Of a stretch of DNA of 54,577 bases, positions 24,094 to 33,063 are shown in pieces. Every line of letters begins with the position of its first letter. The stretch's first letter is position 1. Source of the stretch: CAZUCD01 sp964618855 (GTDB lineage: Bacteria; Sumerlaeota; Sumerlaeia; SLMS01; JANRJK01); assembly GCA_964618855.1 (NCBI GenBank), contig CAZUCD010000002.1, positions 1 through 54,577 of the forward strand, read 5' to 3'. The translations under genes and the position numbers were made by a program. The notes beneath the pieces are model-generated. The model had not been told where the DNA came from, ran no database searches, and saw only the letters and a list, made by a program, of their open reading frames with translations.

Positions 24094-27000
24094 TCCAAGG
24101 CTCCAGAGCCACCTGGTTCGGATCGCGCGCGCCCTTGCGTCGGAACCCGCCCCCTGGCGCCCCGATCCCGCCCGCGAAGAGGCTGAGTACGTCCTGAAGG
24201 ACCGGATTGGCGGCGGAGGAGAGGGGGTCGTCTGGCTCGCAAACCAAACCGCCCTCCGGCGGGATGTCGCCCTAAAGTGCCCCAAAGTCGAGCACGAGGC
24301 TGAGTTCACGGCCCGCGCCCGCGCCTGGGGGCAGCTCGACCACCCGAACATCGTTCCCGTGTACGATCTCGCCACCGGGATGGTGGAGGACCGTATCGCC
24401 CCCGTCCTCGCGATGAAGCACGTGAAGGGTCGGCCCTGGTCCGAACTGCTCTCGGAACGCAAGGGGGGCGGGAAAGCCTTCGACCACGTGGACGTGCTTC
24501 TGAAGGTCGCCGATGCGCTGGCCTACGCGCACTCCCGCGGCGTCGCCCACTGCGACGTCAAGCCTGCGAATGTCCTCGTGGGGGAGTACGGGGAGGTTCT
24601 CCTCGCCGACTGGGGGATGCTTAGAATCTGCGATGCGCACGACGAGGAGCTGCGCGCGCTCGCAGCGGAGCTGCCCGTCGCCGGCGGCGGCACGGACGGA
24701 TACATGGCCCCCGAGCAGCGCTCGCGGGAACACGGCGCCGTGGGGGTCCGCGCCGATGTCCATGCCCTGGGGGTCATCCTGCGCGAGTTGATTGACGGGG
24801 CCGGAGGATGTGCGACCGGTGACATACCAGGGCTGTGCGAAGTTGCCGCCCGCGCCACCCGTGCCAATCCCTTGGACCGCCACGCGTCCGCCGCGGAGTT
24901 CGCCGAAGAGCTGCGTGCTCACCTGCGCGGCCATCACTCCCGCCGCAGGGGCGAGGAGCTGGCAGCACGGGCGACTGAGATGTTCGATTCGCTCCCTCCG
25001 GTGGGGGAGACCCGGCGCCACGACCAACTGCGCGAGTGCGAACGCCTCCTGGACGAGTCGCTGCGGGCGTGGGGAGACAACGCCTCCGGCATGCGTCTCA
25101 GGGCGGAGATTCGGCGGACGACGGCCGAGACTCTTCGCGCCGAGGGTGCGCTATCGGCGGCCCGCGCCGAGGCAATGCGCATCGAGGACGAGGATGTCAG
25201 GCGGAGACTCCTGGGCAAGATCTCCGTCGATGATGCGAGGCTTCGCAGGAGGACTCTGCTGATGCGCGGCTCTGTGGCGAGCGCGCTGGCGGCTGGCGCC
25301 CTCCTGGTCGTCGTCTGGGGGCATTCCGCGATAGAGGCCGAACGCGCCGCCGCGGACCGCGCGCGCCTCCAACTGGCGGCGGAAGCGAACGAACGCAGGC
25401 GCATCGAATCCGAGTCCAAGCTGGAACAGGAACGAATCCACGCGCGCGACGTCGCATCACAGCGCGAATTGGTCTCTCGGCTTGCGGAACTGCAGGCCAG
25501 GGAGACACGTCTGGCGGAGAGGATCCGCGGATCCGTGCCGCCACCCTCCTCCGTCGTCCCGCACAACTCCATGGAACCGCCGGACTCCCGGTTGGCGAGC
25601 GCCCTTCCCGAGCTAGCGGAACTCGAGCTTGAACGCCGGAAACTCGCCGCGCAGTTTGGCACACCCCTGCCCCCTCCGCACCGCGCGTTGGTGACGGCAA
25701 GGGCGGACGCGGCCCTTGCAGAGGATGCCGACGCCGCGGCGGTGGGCCGGGCCGTGGAAGTTTACCGTGCCCTGGCCTCCGAGCATCCGGACGACGCCGA
25801 AGTCCTAGTCGGCCTCGCGGTCGCGCTCGCGCGCCGAGGCAACCTCGTCGATGCGGACCAGGCTGCGAAGCAGGCGATCGATGCCTCGGAATCACTGGAC
25901 AACCCGGACGATGGGTTGCGCGCCCGCGCCTTGTCGGTCGCGGCCGAGATTCAGCGCGAACTCGGGGACGACGAAAGGGCCCGCGCATTCGATTCACGCG
26001 GTCTCGCCATCCTCCGTGAGTCATGGGAGCGAGACACGATCGAGTTCGCCGACGAACTGGTGCGCGCCGGACTTCCAGGGGACGCGCAGCAGGCGACCGC
26101 CGCGTGGTACTCCATCGCCTCGCCCCTCACGCACGGCACCCCGCGGCCGGAGATTGCTGTTCGGGGCATGGAACTGATGGCCGAGGCGCAACTCGACTCG
26201 GCCGATCCGGAGGGGGCACTTCGCACACTCGACGGATTGGCGGCGAAGTTCGCCCGAAAAACGGGGGACCCCATCGCTGGTCGCGAACCCGTCTGGGCCC
26301 AGATTCGCGCGCGCGCCCTGGTCCAGAAGGGCGAGTTGACGGAGGCGGAGCAGCTTCTGCGCGGCGCCTTGGAGGAATTGTCCCCGGAATCGGGCGCCTC
26401 GCGCCGCCTTCAACTCGTGCTGATGAGTGACCTGGCCGCGGTCGTCCACCTGTCGGGCAACGAGACCGAGGCGGAGTCCATCGCGCGCAGGCAACTCGCC
26501 ATGCTCGTGCAAGCCTACGGCAGCGACCACCCGCACGCCGCCACAGCCCGGATCAATCTCGCATCCATGGTCTCCCGCCAAGGGAGGCACGAGGAGGCGG
26601 AAGCACTCGCGCGGGAGGGACTCGACGGGATTCGAATGTGCGAGGGACCCGGGTCCATGCGGGTCGCGTCCGCCACCAACACGTTGGGCATGGTGCTCCT
26701 TGCTGCGAACCGGAACGGTGAAGCACTCGAGTGCGTGCGCGACGCGATCTGCCTCTCCGGCCGGCGCGACAGCCAGCCAACCGCAGAGGGCACGCAGTAC
26801 TGGATGAATGCCACGACAATCGCCATCAGGATGGGACGCCGCGACCTGGCGCACGCATTCGCGTTGGAGGGCTTTGAGACCACCCGCAGAGTCCACGGCG
26901 ATTCATCCATCCAGGCGAGGCGATCCGCCGCCAACCTCATCTGGCGGGCACGCGGAAGCCAGCCGCCAGGATGGTGCCTTTGCCAGGAACGCCAGCGGAG

Positions 27001-27454
27001 TGCAGGCGTCTGGATGCACCGGAGCCTATTCGACGGCACGGATCGTCTAGTTGACCTGGGCTTGGAGGCGCACCTTCAACTTCTGGGAATTCGCGCAATA
27101 CTCGAAGGGAGTTCCGGGTCGCTCGAACTGCCCGCCGGCGAGCGGACCGCCCTGATGCGGCGGGCCGTCGCGCTCGGATTCCTGGCCCGGATTCCAGACG
27201 ATTCGGCGTCGCTCAGGGACTTCCCCGCGCAGTGCGCCGCGCGCCTCGCCGCCGGTGGGGCGGAGGTTCCCGCGCCACCGGCCGCACCGGCGACAGATTC
27301 CGGGGGGCTCGTTTCCTCCCGGGAACTCGGCGAGCTGCTTGATGCCATCGAGCCCTTCCCGGAACTTGGCATCGAGCCGGGCCAGCCTCCGCAGTCGCCC
27401 GAGGGCCTGGCCCTGGTTGCCGAGTTCCTGAAGGGATGCCCGACGCGGCCCTAG
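24068..27454 (+). CDS. Membrane Ser/Thr protein kinase (non-RD) with coiled coil and TPR repeats
   Basis: 1,128 residues if ATG 24068 is used; ATG 24077 is equally possible, and both overlap the RadC-like gene. Kinase domain about residues 40-290: GGGGEG loop, Lys70, AHCDVKPAN (Asp163, Lys165, Asn168), DWG (181-183) and YMAPEQ. The HRD Arg is Cys162, and the alpha-C Glu position holds Arg83, so regulation and ATP positioning may differ from standard kinases. A membrane helix lies at about 399-418, then a charged coiled coil to about 495, then TPR-type repeats to the end. In this topology the kinase is cytoplasmic and the repeats lie outside the membrane, which fits a signal receptor. Co-translation with the RadC-like protein suggests a shared role. 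Confidence 0.88.
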   Translation: MTRMGTSTDPRLQSHLVRIARALASEPAPWRPDPAREEAEYVLKDRIGGGGEGVVWLANQTALRRDVALKCPKVEHEAEFTARARAWGQLDHPNIVPVYDLATGMVEDRIAPVLAMKHVKGRPWSELLSERKGGGKAFDHVDVLLKVADALAYAHSRGVAHCDVKPANVLVGEYGEVLLADWGMLRICDAHDEELRALAAELPVAGGGTDGYMAPEQRSREHGAVGVRADVHALGVILRELIDGAGGCATGDIPGLCEVAARATRANPLDRHASAAEFAEELRAHLRGHHSRRRGEELAARATEMFDSLPPVGETRRHDQLRECERLLDESLRAWGDNASGMRLRAEIRRTTAETLRAEGALSAARAEAMRIEDEDVRRRLLGKISVDDARLRRRTLLMRGSVASALAAGALLVVVWGHSAIEAERAAADRARLQLAAEANERRRIESESKLEQERIHARDVASQRELVSRLAELQARETRLAERIRGSVPPPSSVVPHNSMEPPDSRLASALPELAELELERRKLAAQFGTPLPPPHRALVTARADAALAEDADAAAVGRAVEVYRALASEHPDDAEVLVGLAVALARRGNLVDADQAAKQAIDASESLDNPDDGLRARALSVAAEIQRELGDDERARAFDSRGLAILRESWERDTIEFADELVRAGLPGDAQQATAAWYSIASPLTHGTPRPEIAVRGMELMAEAQLDSADPEGALRTLDGLAAKFARKTGDPIAGREPVWAQIRARALVQKGELTEAEQLLRGALEELSPESGASRRLQLVLMSDLAAVVHLSGNETEAESIARRQLAMLVQAYGSDHPHAATARINLASMVSRQGRHEEAEALAREGLDGIRMCEGPGSMRVASATNTLGMVLLAANRNGEALECVRDAICLSGRRDSQPTAEGTQYWMNATTIAIRMGRRDLAHAFALEGFETTRRVHGDSSIQARRSAANLIWRARGSQPPGWCLCQERQRSAGVWMHRSLFDGTDRLVDLGLEAHLQLLGIRAILEGSSGSLELPAGERTALMRRAVALGFLARIPDDSASLRDFPAQCAARLAAGGAEVPAPPAAPATDSGGLVSSRELGELLDAIEPFPELGIEPGQPPQSPEGLALVAEFLKGCPTRP

Positions 27455-27471
27455 GCGCATGATCCTGCGCC
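27454..27471. terminator. Weak hairpin between convergent genes
   Basis: A 6-base stem (GGCGCA/TGCGCC) with a 6-base loop lies directly after the kinase stop and before the convergent secreted-protein stop. There is no T-run, so function is doubtful. Confidence 0.25.
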
Positions 27472-27481
27472 GGCCGGGAGG

Positions 27482-27988
27482 CTACTCGTTGCGGGTGAAC
27501 ATCACCCGGCCCTCCCCAGCAATCAGGTAGGTGCCCACCGTGTCCAGCACCGTGCTTTCCTCATCGTCGAGGAGCTCGATGCGCCCCACGAAGACCACAT
27601 ACTCGGTGTTTCCGCGCGTCTCGGGCGCCGACATCGGCGGCCCGTAGGGGGAGTCCATGACTGCCTGCGCGATGAGGGTGGAATCCTCCGTCCTCGACAC
27701 GTCCAGCGCCCGGACCACGCCCCCGGTCTCGATCGAATAACGGGAGGGTTCGTACTCCGTGACGGTCCACCCCTCAGCGCCCCAGGAGCAGACGTAAACG
27801 GAACCGTCCAGGCGGGCGAGGGTGCCCGTCGTCTCCTGGGCCCCCTCCTCGGGATCCTCGTTGGTGTAGATGATGCTCGGAACGATCATCGGCTGGTAGG
27901 CGGGCGCGGTTGCCGGGACTGCCATCGAGAGGCCGGCGGCGAGAATTCCGGCGAGGACTGGGATCGGGTTGGGCGAAGCGTGGGTCAT
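27482..27988 (-). CDS. Small secreted protein of unknown function
   Basis: 168 residues from ATG 27988; an upstream in-frame extension lacks a signal and is not protein-like. Residues 1-31 are a signal peptide (VLAGILAAGLSMAVPATAPAYQ). The mature part alternates short strands with acidic turns (GTLARLDGSVYVCSWGAEG, then YVVFVGRIELLDDE) and has one Cys. It reads as an all-beta domain. I do not recognise a family. It converges on the kinase gene 27 bases away and shares a 232-base divergent region with the GNAT gene. Confidence 0.7.
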   Translation of the reverse strand: MTHASPNPIPVLAGILAAGLSMAVPATAPAYQPMIVPSIIYTNEDPEEGAQETTGTLARLDGSVYVCSWGAEGWTVTEYEPSRYSIETGGVVRALDVSRTEDSTLIAQAVMDSPYGPPMSAPETRGNTEYVVFVGRIELLDDEESTVLDTVGTYLIAGEGRVMFTRNE

Positions 27989-28064
27989 TGCAGTGCTCCC
28001 TGCTGGGATCGGCGGCGCCCTGGTCCTGGGGGTTGGCGGCCGGCCTTCGCGATAACGAAAGCGT

Positions 28065-28113
28065 GTCAATAGGGCTTCAAGGCGGGGACGCCAGTCAATA
28101 ACAATTATGTTAT
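28065..28113. promoter_or_regulatory. AT-rich repeat region, candidate operator or promoter of the GNAT gene
   Basis: GTCAATA occurs at 28065-28071 and again at 28094-28100, 29 bases apart, close to three helical turns. The second copy runs into an interrupted palindrome ATAAC-6-GTTAT (28098-28113). The stretch is strikingly AT-rich for this genome and lies in the divergent region between the secreted protein and the acetyltransferase. Confidence 0.3.
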
Positions 28114-28220
28114 GAGTGGGGCAGGGGAGCGCAAACCCCGCTTGCGGCAGGGCCGCCTCACGGACAGCCTGCGTGGACCGCGGGTGCGACCACCCGCCGC
28201 CATCCCCCAGGGGACGGCCC

Positions 28221-28793
28221 ATGGCCTGCCTGCCCCCCGACATCAGGACCGCGCGCCTGCACCTCCGCCTGGCCGCCGCCGGGGACGGGCCGGAACTGGC
28301 CGCCTACGCCGTGCGCAACCGCGCGTTCCATGCGCCATGGATGCCGCTTAGATCGGACGCCGCCTTCACGGCGGAACACTGGGAGGAGCGCATCCCCCAC
28401 CTGCGCGCCGACTTCATCGAGCGCGGGGCGTCGATGCTGCTGTTTGCCTGGGACCGCGGTTCACCCGGCCGCGTGCTGGGGAAGGTGGCCTACTCGCAGG
28501 TCGCGAGGGGGCCGGCACAGTTCTGCTACCTGGGGTACGACCTCGACGAGGGGGCCCAGGGGGCTGGCCTCATGTCGGAAGCACTGGAAAGTGCAAACAC
28601 TTACGTGTTCGAGGAGCTGCGTCTCCACAGGATCATGGCGAACTACATGCCGCGCAACGAGCGCAGCGGGCGGCTGCTCCGCCGACTGGGCTTCACCGTG
28701 GAGGGTTACGCCCGCGACTACCTCATGATCAACGGTCGGTGGGAGGACCACATCCTGACGTCGCTCACGAATCCGATGTGGGGGGACGCATAG
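28221..28793 (+). CDS. GNAT-family N-acetyltransferase (RimJ/RimL type)
   Basis: 190 residues from ATG 28221, with AGGGGA upstream. It begins IRTARLHLRLA, the typical RimJ/RimL opening, then WEERIPHLRADF, GKVAYSQVARG, the acetyl-CoA loop GYDLDEGAQGAGLMSEAL, HRIMANYMPRNERSGRLLRRLGF, and ends EGYARDYLMINGRWEDHILTSL. Family members acetylate the alpha-amino group of ribosomal proteins or small amines, and the exact substrate cannot be told. The pyrophosphate loop Q/RxxGxG/A is a degenerate E-G-A-Q-G-A-G. It converges on mlaF. Confidence 0.88.
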   Translation: MACLPPDIRTARLHLRLAAAGDGPELAAYAVRNRAFHAPWMPLRSDAAFTAEHWEERIPHLRADFIERGASMLLFAWDRGSPGRVLGKVAYSQVARGPAQFCYLGYDLDEGAQGAGLMSEALESANTYVFEELRLHRIMANYMPRNERSGRLLRRLGFTVEGYARDYLMINGRWEDHILTSLTNPMWGDA

Positions 28794-28834
28794 CGCCGGG
28801 AAAACCCGCGCGCCCCTGGGCGGGGCACCCGGCG
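28794..28834. terminator. Nested hairpin between convergent genes
   Basis: CGCCGGG at 28794-28800 pairs with CCCGGCG at 28828-28834, and CCCGC pairs with GCGGG inside. The structure lies just after the GNAT stop and 12 bases from the mlaF stop. No T-run follows on either strand, so a terminator role is only suggested by position. Confidence 0.35.
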
Positions 28835-28845
28835 GCGGACCAATT

Positions 28846-29595
28846 CTACACCAGCGTCTCCGGCTTGCTCAGCTCCCGCGCGAGGAACTCCTCGACGACG
28901 GGGTTGTTCGAGTCGCGGAACTCGCGCGGCGTGCCGGCAAAGACGATCCGGCCCTCGTGCAGGAGGTGGAGCCGCGTGCCGAGCCGCATCGCGCTCACGA
29001 GGTCGTGCGTGACGAGGATGCAGGTCGCGCCCTTTTCCTTGTTCACCCGCTGGATGATGTTGTCCACCGTGACCGCGGTCGGGGGATCAAGTCCTGCGGT
29101 GGGTTCGTCCAGCAGGAGGCAGTCCGAGTGCATCGTTAGGGCGCGCGCGATGGCGGCCCGTTTGCGCTGCCCGCCGGAAAGCGTCGAGGGGTCCTGCGGG
29201 CCGCGCCCGGAGAGGCCAACCGTCTTGAGCGCGTCCTCCACCATTTCCTCGATCCGAGCCGGGTCCTCCTTCGTCAGCTCAAGGAGCCCGAGCCCCACAT
29301 TCTGCCCGACGGTGAGAGACTGGAGGAGGCCGCCGCTCTGGAAAATGACGCCGAACCGCCTGCGAATCGGGCCGAGTTCGCGCTCGTTCAGCGCCGTGAT
29401 TTCCTGGCCATCCAGCTTGATCGATCCCTTGTCCGGCCGCATCAGCCCGAGCAGCAGCTTCAGCGTGACGGACTTTCCCGTGCCGGAACCTCCGAGGATG
29501 ACGCCGATCTCACCGCTGCCGACTTCGATGTCCACTCCACGGAGGACTTCGAGTTCACCGAAGGCCATGTGCAGATCCCGGATTTCGATGCGCAT
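28846..29595 (-). CDS. mlaF: MlaF-like ABC transporter ATP-binding protein
   Basis: A 249-residue ABC ATPase: Walker A GGSGTGKS, Q-loop FQSGGLLQSLTVGQN, signature LSGGQRKRAAIARAL, Walker B CLLLDEPTAGLDP and H-loop LVTHD. The GDSL-free FQSGGLL form is typical of the MlaF/Ttg2A group. MlaF powers phospholipid movement between the outer and inner membrane with permease MlaE and substrate-binding MlaD. It follows mlaE by 8 bases in an operon with sucC. No mlaD is in the window. Confidence 0.92.
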   Translation of the reverse strand: MRIEIRDLHMAFGELEVLRGVDIEVGSGEIGVILGGSGTGKSVTLKLLLGLMRPDKGSIKLDGQEITALNERELGPIRRRFGVIFQSGGLLQSLTVGQNVGLGLLELTKEDPARIEEMVEDALKTVGLSGRGPQDPSTLSGGQRKRAAIARALTMHSDCLLLDEPTAGLDPPTAVTVDNIIQRVNKEKGATCILVTHDLVSAMRLGTRLHLLHEGRIVFAGTPREFRDSNNPVVEEFLARELSKPETLV

Positions 29596-29603
29596 CGTCG
29601 GTC

Positions 29604-30368
29604 CTAGCGGAAGAGGAAGCTGGGGAGGAGGGAGTTGGCCACGAGGATGCCGCTCAGCGAGATGACGACGGCGCGCGTCGTCGAGCGGCCGACGCCCTCG
29701 GCCCCGCCCCGCGTCGTCAGGCCCATGTAGCAGCAGACCGTGGCATAGACGAGCCCGAAGACGACCGACTTGAACAGGCCCTTCCAGACCTCCTCGCCGT
29801 CGAGCGCCTCGATGGTGCGGATCTTGTAGTTCAGGTAGGTGACGCCGAAGTACTGGTTCGACACGACGGCGCCCCCCGCGAATCCCACCATGATGGCGTA
29901 GACGGTCAGGATCGGCGTCATGATCACCGACGCGATCAGCCTCGGCATGACGAGGTAGCGTTCCACGCGAATGCCGAGGACTCGGAGGACGTCGATCTCC
30001 TCGTTGACCGCCATGGTGCCGAGTTCGGCCGTCATCGCGGCGCCGACGCGGCCCGTGATGATGACCGCGGTGATGACCGGGCCCATCTCGCGCATCAGCG
30101 ACAGCGCGACCACCTGCGCGATCAGGACCGTCTGGCCATAGGACTGCAGCGCGAAGCCCATGTTCAGGGCCAGTGTCATGCCCACGAAGAGGCCGATGAG
30201 CACGGCGAGGGGCCCGGTCTGGTAGCCGACGACGAGCGCCTGGCGCATGATGCGCACCAGATCGCGCCGTCCCAGGGCGATGGACGAAAGGCCGCTGCCC
30301 AGCAGGAGGACCATTCCCCCCGCCATGGTGAACAGGCGCTCGAATTTGCGTTCGATGGTTGTGATCAT
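29604..30368 (-). CDS. mlaE: MlaE-family lipid ABC transporter permease
   Basis: 254 residues with five to six membrane helices and the MlaE hallmarks: VGMTLALNMGFALQSYG, REMGPVITAVIITGRVGAAMTAELGTMAVNEEIDVLRVLGI (shown here as its core ELGTMAVNEEIDVLRVLGI), and FGLVYATVCCYMGLTTRGGAEGVG at the C-terminal end. The EExDAL-like EEIDVLRVLG motif is the coupling helix that docks on MlaF. It acts in the inner membrane in glycerophospholipid transport for outer-membrane lipid asymmetry. It lies 46 bases after sucC on the minus strand. Confidence 0.93.
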   Translation of the reverse strand: MITTIERKFERLFTMAGGMVLLLGSGLSSIALGRRDLVRIMRQALVVGYQTGPLAVLIGLFVGMTLALNMGFALQSYGQTVLIAQVVALSLMREMGPVITAVIITGRVGAAMTAELGTMAVNEEIDVLRVLGIRVERYLVMPRLIASVIMTPILTVYAIMVGFAGGAVVSNQYFGVTYLNYKIRTIEALDGEEVWKGLFKSVVFGLVYATVCCYMGLTTRGGAEGVGRSTTRAVVISLSGILVANSLLPSFLFR

Positions 30369-30414
30369 GGATCCTTGTTCGGCTTGGAAGTGGTCTCCCG
30401 GGCTCGGGACACCA

Positions 30415-31557
30415 TCATCCCCTCCGGCTCAGCTCGACGGCCAGCTTCGCGCCATCGGCGAGCGTCGGCACGAGCTTGAGCCGCGTGCCCTCGAGCATCT
30501 TGCGCGCGATGTCGTCGTTCGTGCCGATCAGGCGGATCACGATCGGCAGGTCGAAGTTCGGCAGAGTCTCCAGGGCCTGCAGGATGCCCTGCGCGACGCG
30601 GTCGCAGCGCACGATGCCGCCGAAGATGTTGAAGAAGATCGTGTTCACGGCCGGATCGGACGTGATGATGCGGAGCGCGTCGGCAACCTGCTGAGCCTTC
30701 GCGCCGCCACCGATGTCGAGGAAGTTCGCCGGCTCCCCGCCGAAGTGCTTCACCATGTCCATCGTGCCCATCGCGAGGCCGGCGCCGTTGACGATGCAGC
30801 CGATCTTGCCGTCCAGCTTGACGTAGTTGACGGCGGCCTTGCGCGCCTCGACCTCGAGCGGCTCCTCCTCGCCCTCGTCGCGCAACTCCTCGAGTTCTGG
30901 GTGCTTGTAGAGGGCGTTCTCGTCGAAGTTGATCTTGGCGTCGCAGGCGATCGCCTGCCCGGCCCCCGTGATCACAAGCGGGTTGATTTCGGCGAGCGAG
31001 CAGTCGCGCTCGTAGAAGCAGCGGATGAGGCCCTTCACGATGGCGGTGAAGTTCTTCATCGCCGATTCTGGAACGCCCAGGAAGCCGGCGAGGCGAACGA
31101 TGTGGTAACCCTTGAGCCCGTAGATGGGCGACAGGGGGAGCTTCAGGATCTTTTCGGGATGCGTCACCGCGAGTTCCTCGATCTCCACTCCCCCCTCCGC
31201 GCAGGCCATGATGATCGGCCGCTTGGAGGTCCGGTCCATGATGATGGCGAGGTAGAGCTCGCGGCGGATGTCCACCCCTGGCTCCACGAGCACCTTGCGG
31301 ACCTTGGAAGTCTTGATCTGGAGGCCAATGATGCCCCGCGTGCGCTCGGAGACTTCCTCGGGGGAGTTGGCGAGCTTCACGCCTCCGGCCTTGCCGCGCC
31401 CACCGACGTGGACCTGCGCCTTGATCACCACCGGCCACACGGCCAACTCCTGCGCTATGACCTCCGCGGCGTCCGCGCTCTCGGCCACCTTCCCCTTGGG
31501 AGTCGGCACGCCGAAGGACGCGAGCAGTTCCTTGGCCTGATACTCGTGGATCTTCAT
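30415..31557 (-). CDS. sucC: Succinate-CoA ligase (ADP-forming) beta subunit
   Basis: 380 residues, near the usual SucC length. N-terminal ATP-grasp domain: MKIHEYQAKELLASFGVPTP, VVIKAQVHVGGRGKAGGVK, EINPLVITG. C-terminal ligase domain: GAGLAMGTMDMV, ANFLDIGGGA, FFNIFGGIVRCD, PIVIRLIGTND. SucC binds the nucleotide and, with SucD, forms succinate plus ATP from succinyl-CoA in the TCA cycle. A GGAG stands about 10 bases before the ATG. The usual neighbour sucD is absent; mlaE and mlaF follow instead. Confidence 0.95.
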   Translation of the reverse strand: MKIHEYQAKELLASFGVPTPKGKVAESADAAEVIAQELAVWPVVIKAQVHVGGRGKAGGVKLANSPEEVSERTRGIIGLQIKTSKVRKVLVEPGVDIRRELYLAIIMDRTSKRPIIMACAEGGVEIEELAVTHPEKILKLPLSPIYGLKGYHIVRLAGFLGVPESAMKNFTAIVKGLIRCFYERDCSLAEINPLVITGAGQAIACDAKINFDENALYKHPELEELRDEGEEEPLEVEARKAAVNYVKLDGKIGCIVNGAGLAMGTMDMVKHFGGEPANFLDIGGGAKAQQVADALRIITSDPAVNTIFFNIFGGIVRCDRVAQGILQALETLPNFDLPIVIRLIGTNDDIARKMLEGTRLKLVPTLADGAKLAVELSRRG

Positions 31558-31739
31558 GGGCGTGCTCTCCGGAGGCGGGCGCGGTGCCGCGCAGTCTGTT
31601 GGTCGGTGGATTGCTGTGTGCCCTTGTGCATAACCCGGGGCTCGGTGGGGGTGTCAACGAAGTGTGCGGTCCATTGCGATGTGCTTGCACGGAACGTCTG
31701 AGTGGGCGAGGCTCAGGCAACTTCAGGAGGGATTGGACG

Positions 31740-32876
31740 ATGCGCCATCCTTTGAACTCATCATCGGGTCGGCTCGGAGGTGTCTCCATCCGACATTTGG
31801 CAACGTTCACAGTCGCGCTGGCCATCTGATCCGCGTCACCCGGCGCCGAGTGGCCTTCTACAGACCACCAGGGTGATACTTTTGCCCCGGCGGACGGTGA
31901 CGTCGTCTGGGGGACCCATCTAAACGTCGGTTCCTTCAAGGTTGCAGCCGGGGCGACGATTTTCGTCAGGCCATTCGAGCCGACGATCCCTGATTCCGGG
32001 CGTTTCGAGCTGCACGCGGAACGCATCCATGTGCAGGGAACCGTGAAGGGCATAGGAGCAGGCGCGACCGGAGGGGGCGGCGGCGGTGGTGGGGGGGGCT
32101 GCAATCTGTCTGGTTCGCAGCCAGGTGGCACAGGGGGTGCGGCCCGATACGATCTGGGAGCGAACCAGGGAATCGCGGGGAGCGCCTCGATCTGGCAGGT
32201 GTTCTGGCCGGCCGGCACATCATGCTGGCCAGGGTATGGAGGCAAGGGGGGGGACGGGGACTCGGTAAGCGGGCCGACGGCGGCCGGTGGACATTACGGT
32301 GGCGCGAACTGGCATGGCGGGGAGGATGGCGTCTACGGCGCCCACAACGCCACCGGCCTCCACGTAGAAATGGGCGCTGGCGGTGGCGGTGGGGCTGGCA
32401 TCGGAGGAACGGGAGCATCCCCCGGCGGAGGCGGTGCCGGGGGGGGATGCGGAGGTGCGGAGATTCGACTCTTCGCTGCCGAGTCCCTGGTGATACATGG
32501 TGGTGGGGGAGTTCTGGCCGACGGCTCGGCTGGTCAAAATGCCCAGCCACCCGGCGCAGGCTCGGGCGCCCCGGGCGGTTCCGCCATCGTTCAACAAGCT
32601 GGATGGCCCTTGCCGGGCGACGCCGGTGGGACGAAGGGCGGGGCAGGTTCAGGCGGCGGGATACCACTCGTTTGTCCGCATCCGGACGGCATGTTGCTGC
32701 TGCCTGGCGCACGCGTGAGTTGCCTTGGTGGCAGGTCGCAAATCGGGAATGGAGCGGTCATCAAGATTTACTCGTCGGGCGGCGACCCGGTGTCGCCGGG
32801 GGCGGTCCTAGCTGCGGTTCGGGTAATCAGAGGGGACCCTTCTTCGACGGCGACGCGCTGGCATCTGTACGAGTAG
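31740..32876 (+). pseudogene. Glycine-rich secreted protein interrupted by an in-frame TGA
   Basis: ATG 31740 has a strong AGGAGGG upstream and begins a signal peptide (SIRHLATFTVALAI). A TGA at 31827-31829 interrupts the frame, then the same frame continues with SASPGAEW and stays open to 32876. The continuation is clearly protein-like: a VVWGTHLNVGSFKVAAGATIF strand region before several Gly-rich blocks, ending in GNGAVIKIYSSGG. After the TGA there is no ATG, GTG or TTG before 32031, which lies inside the domain. So the gene is best read as 31740-32876 with one nonsense codon. Gly-rich repeats with VxxxGxLxADG-like strands occur in surface proteins of several phyla. Pseudogene, sequencing error and readthrough are all possible. 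Confidence 0.65.
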
Positions 32877-33063
32877 TGCACTTGTGCCCGTCCGGAGGCT
32901 TGAAAGGTTTCAAGATTCTCTTGGACCCATTGGGGGCGATGTAGTTGTCTGAGGGGGCGAATGAGGCATGCGTCGCCGGTCCGGCCATCCCCCGCGGGGT
33001 GTCCGCCGGAAAGGGGACTGGATCGCGCCTCACCTTGATCCCGCGCTGCGGCCTTCCGGGGGC

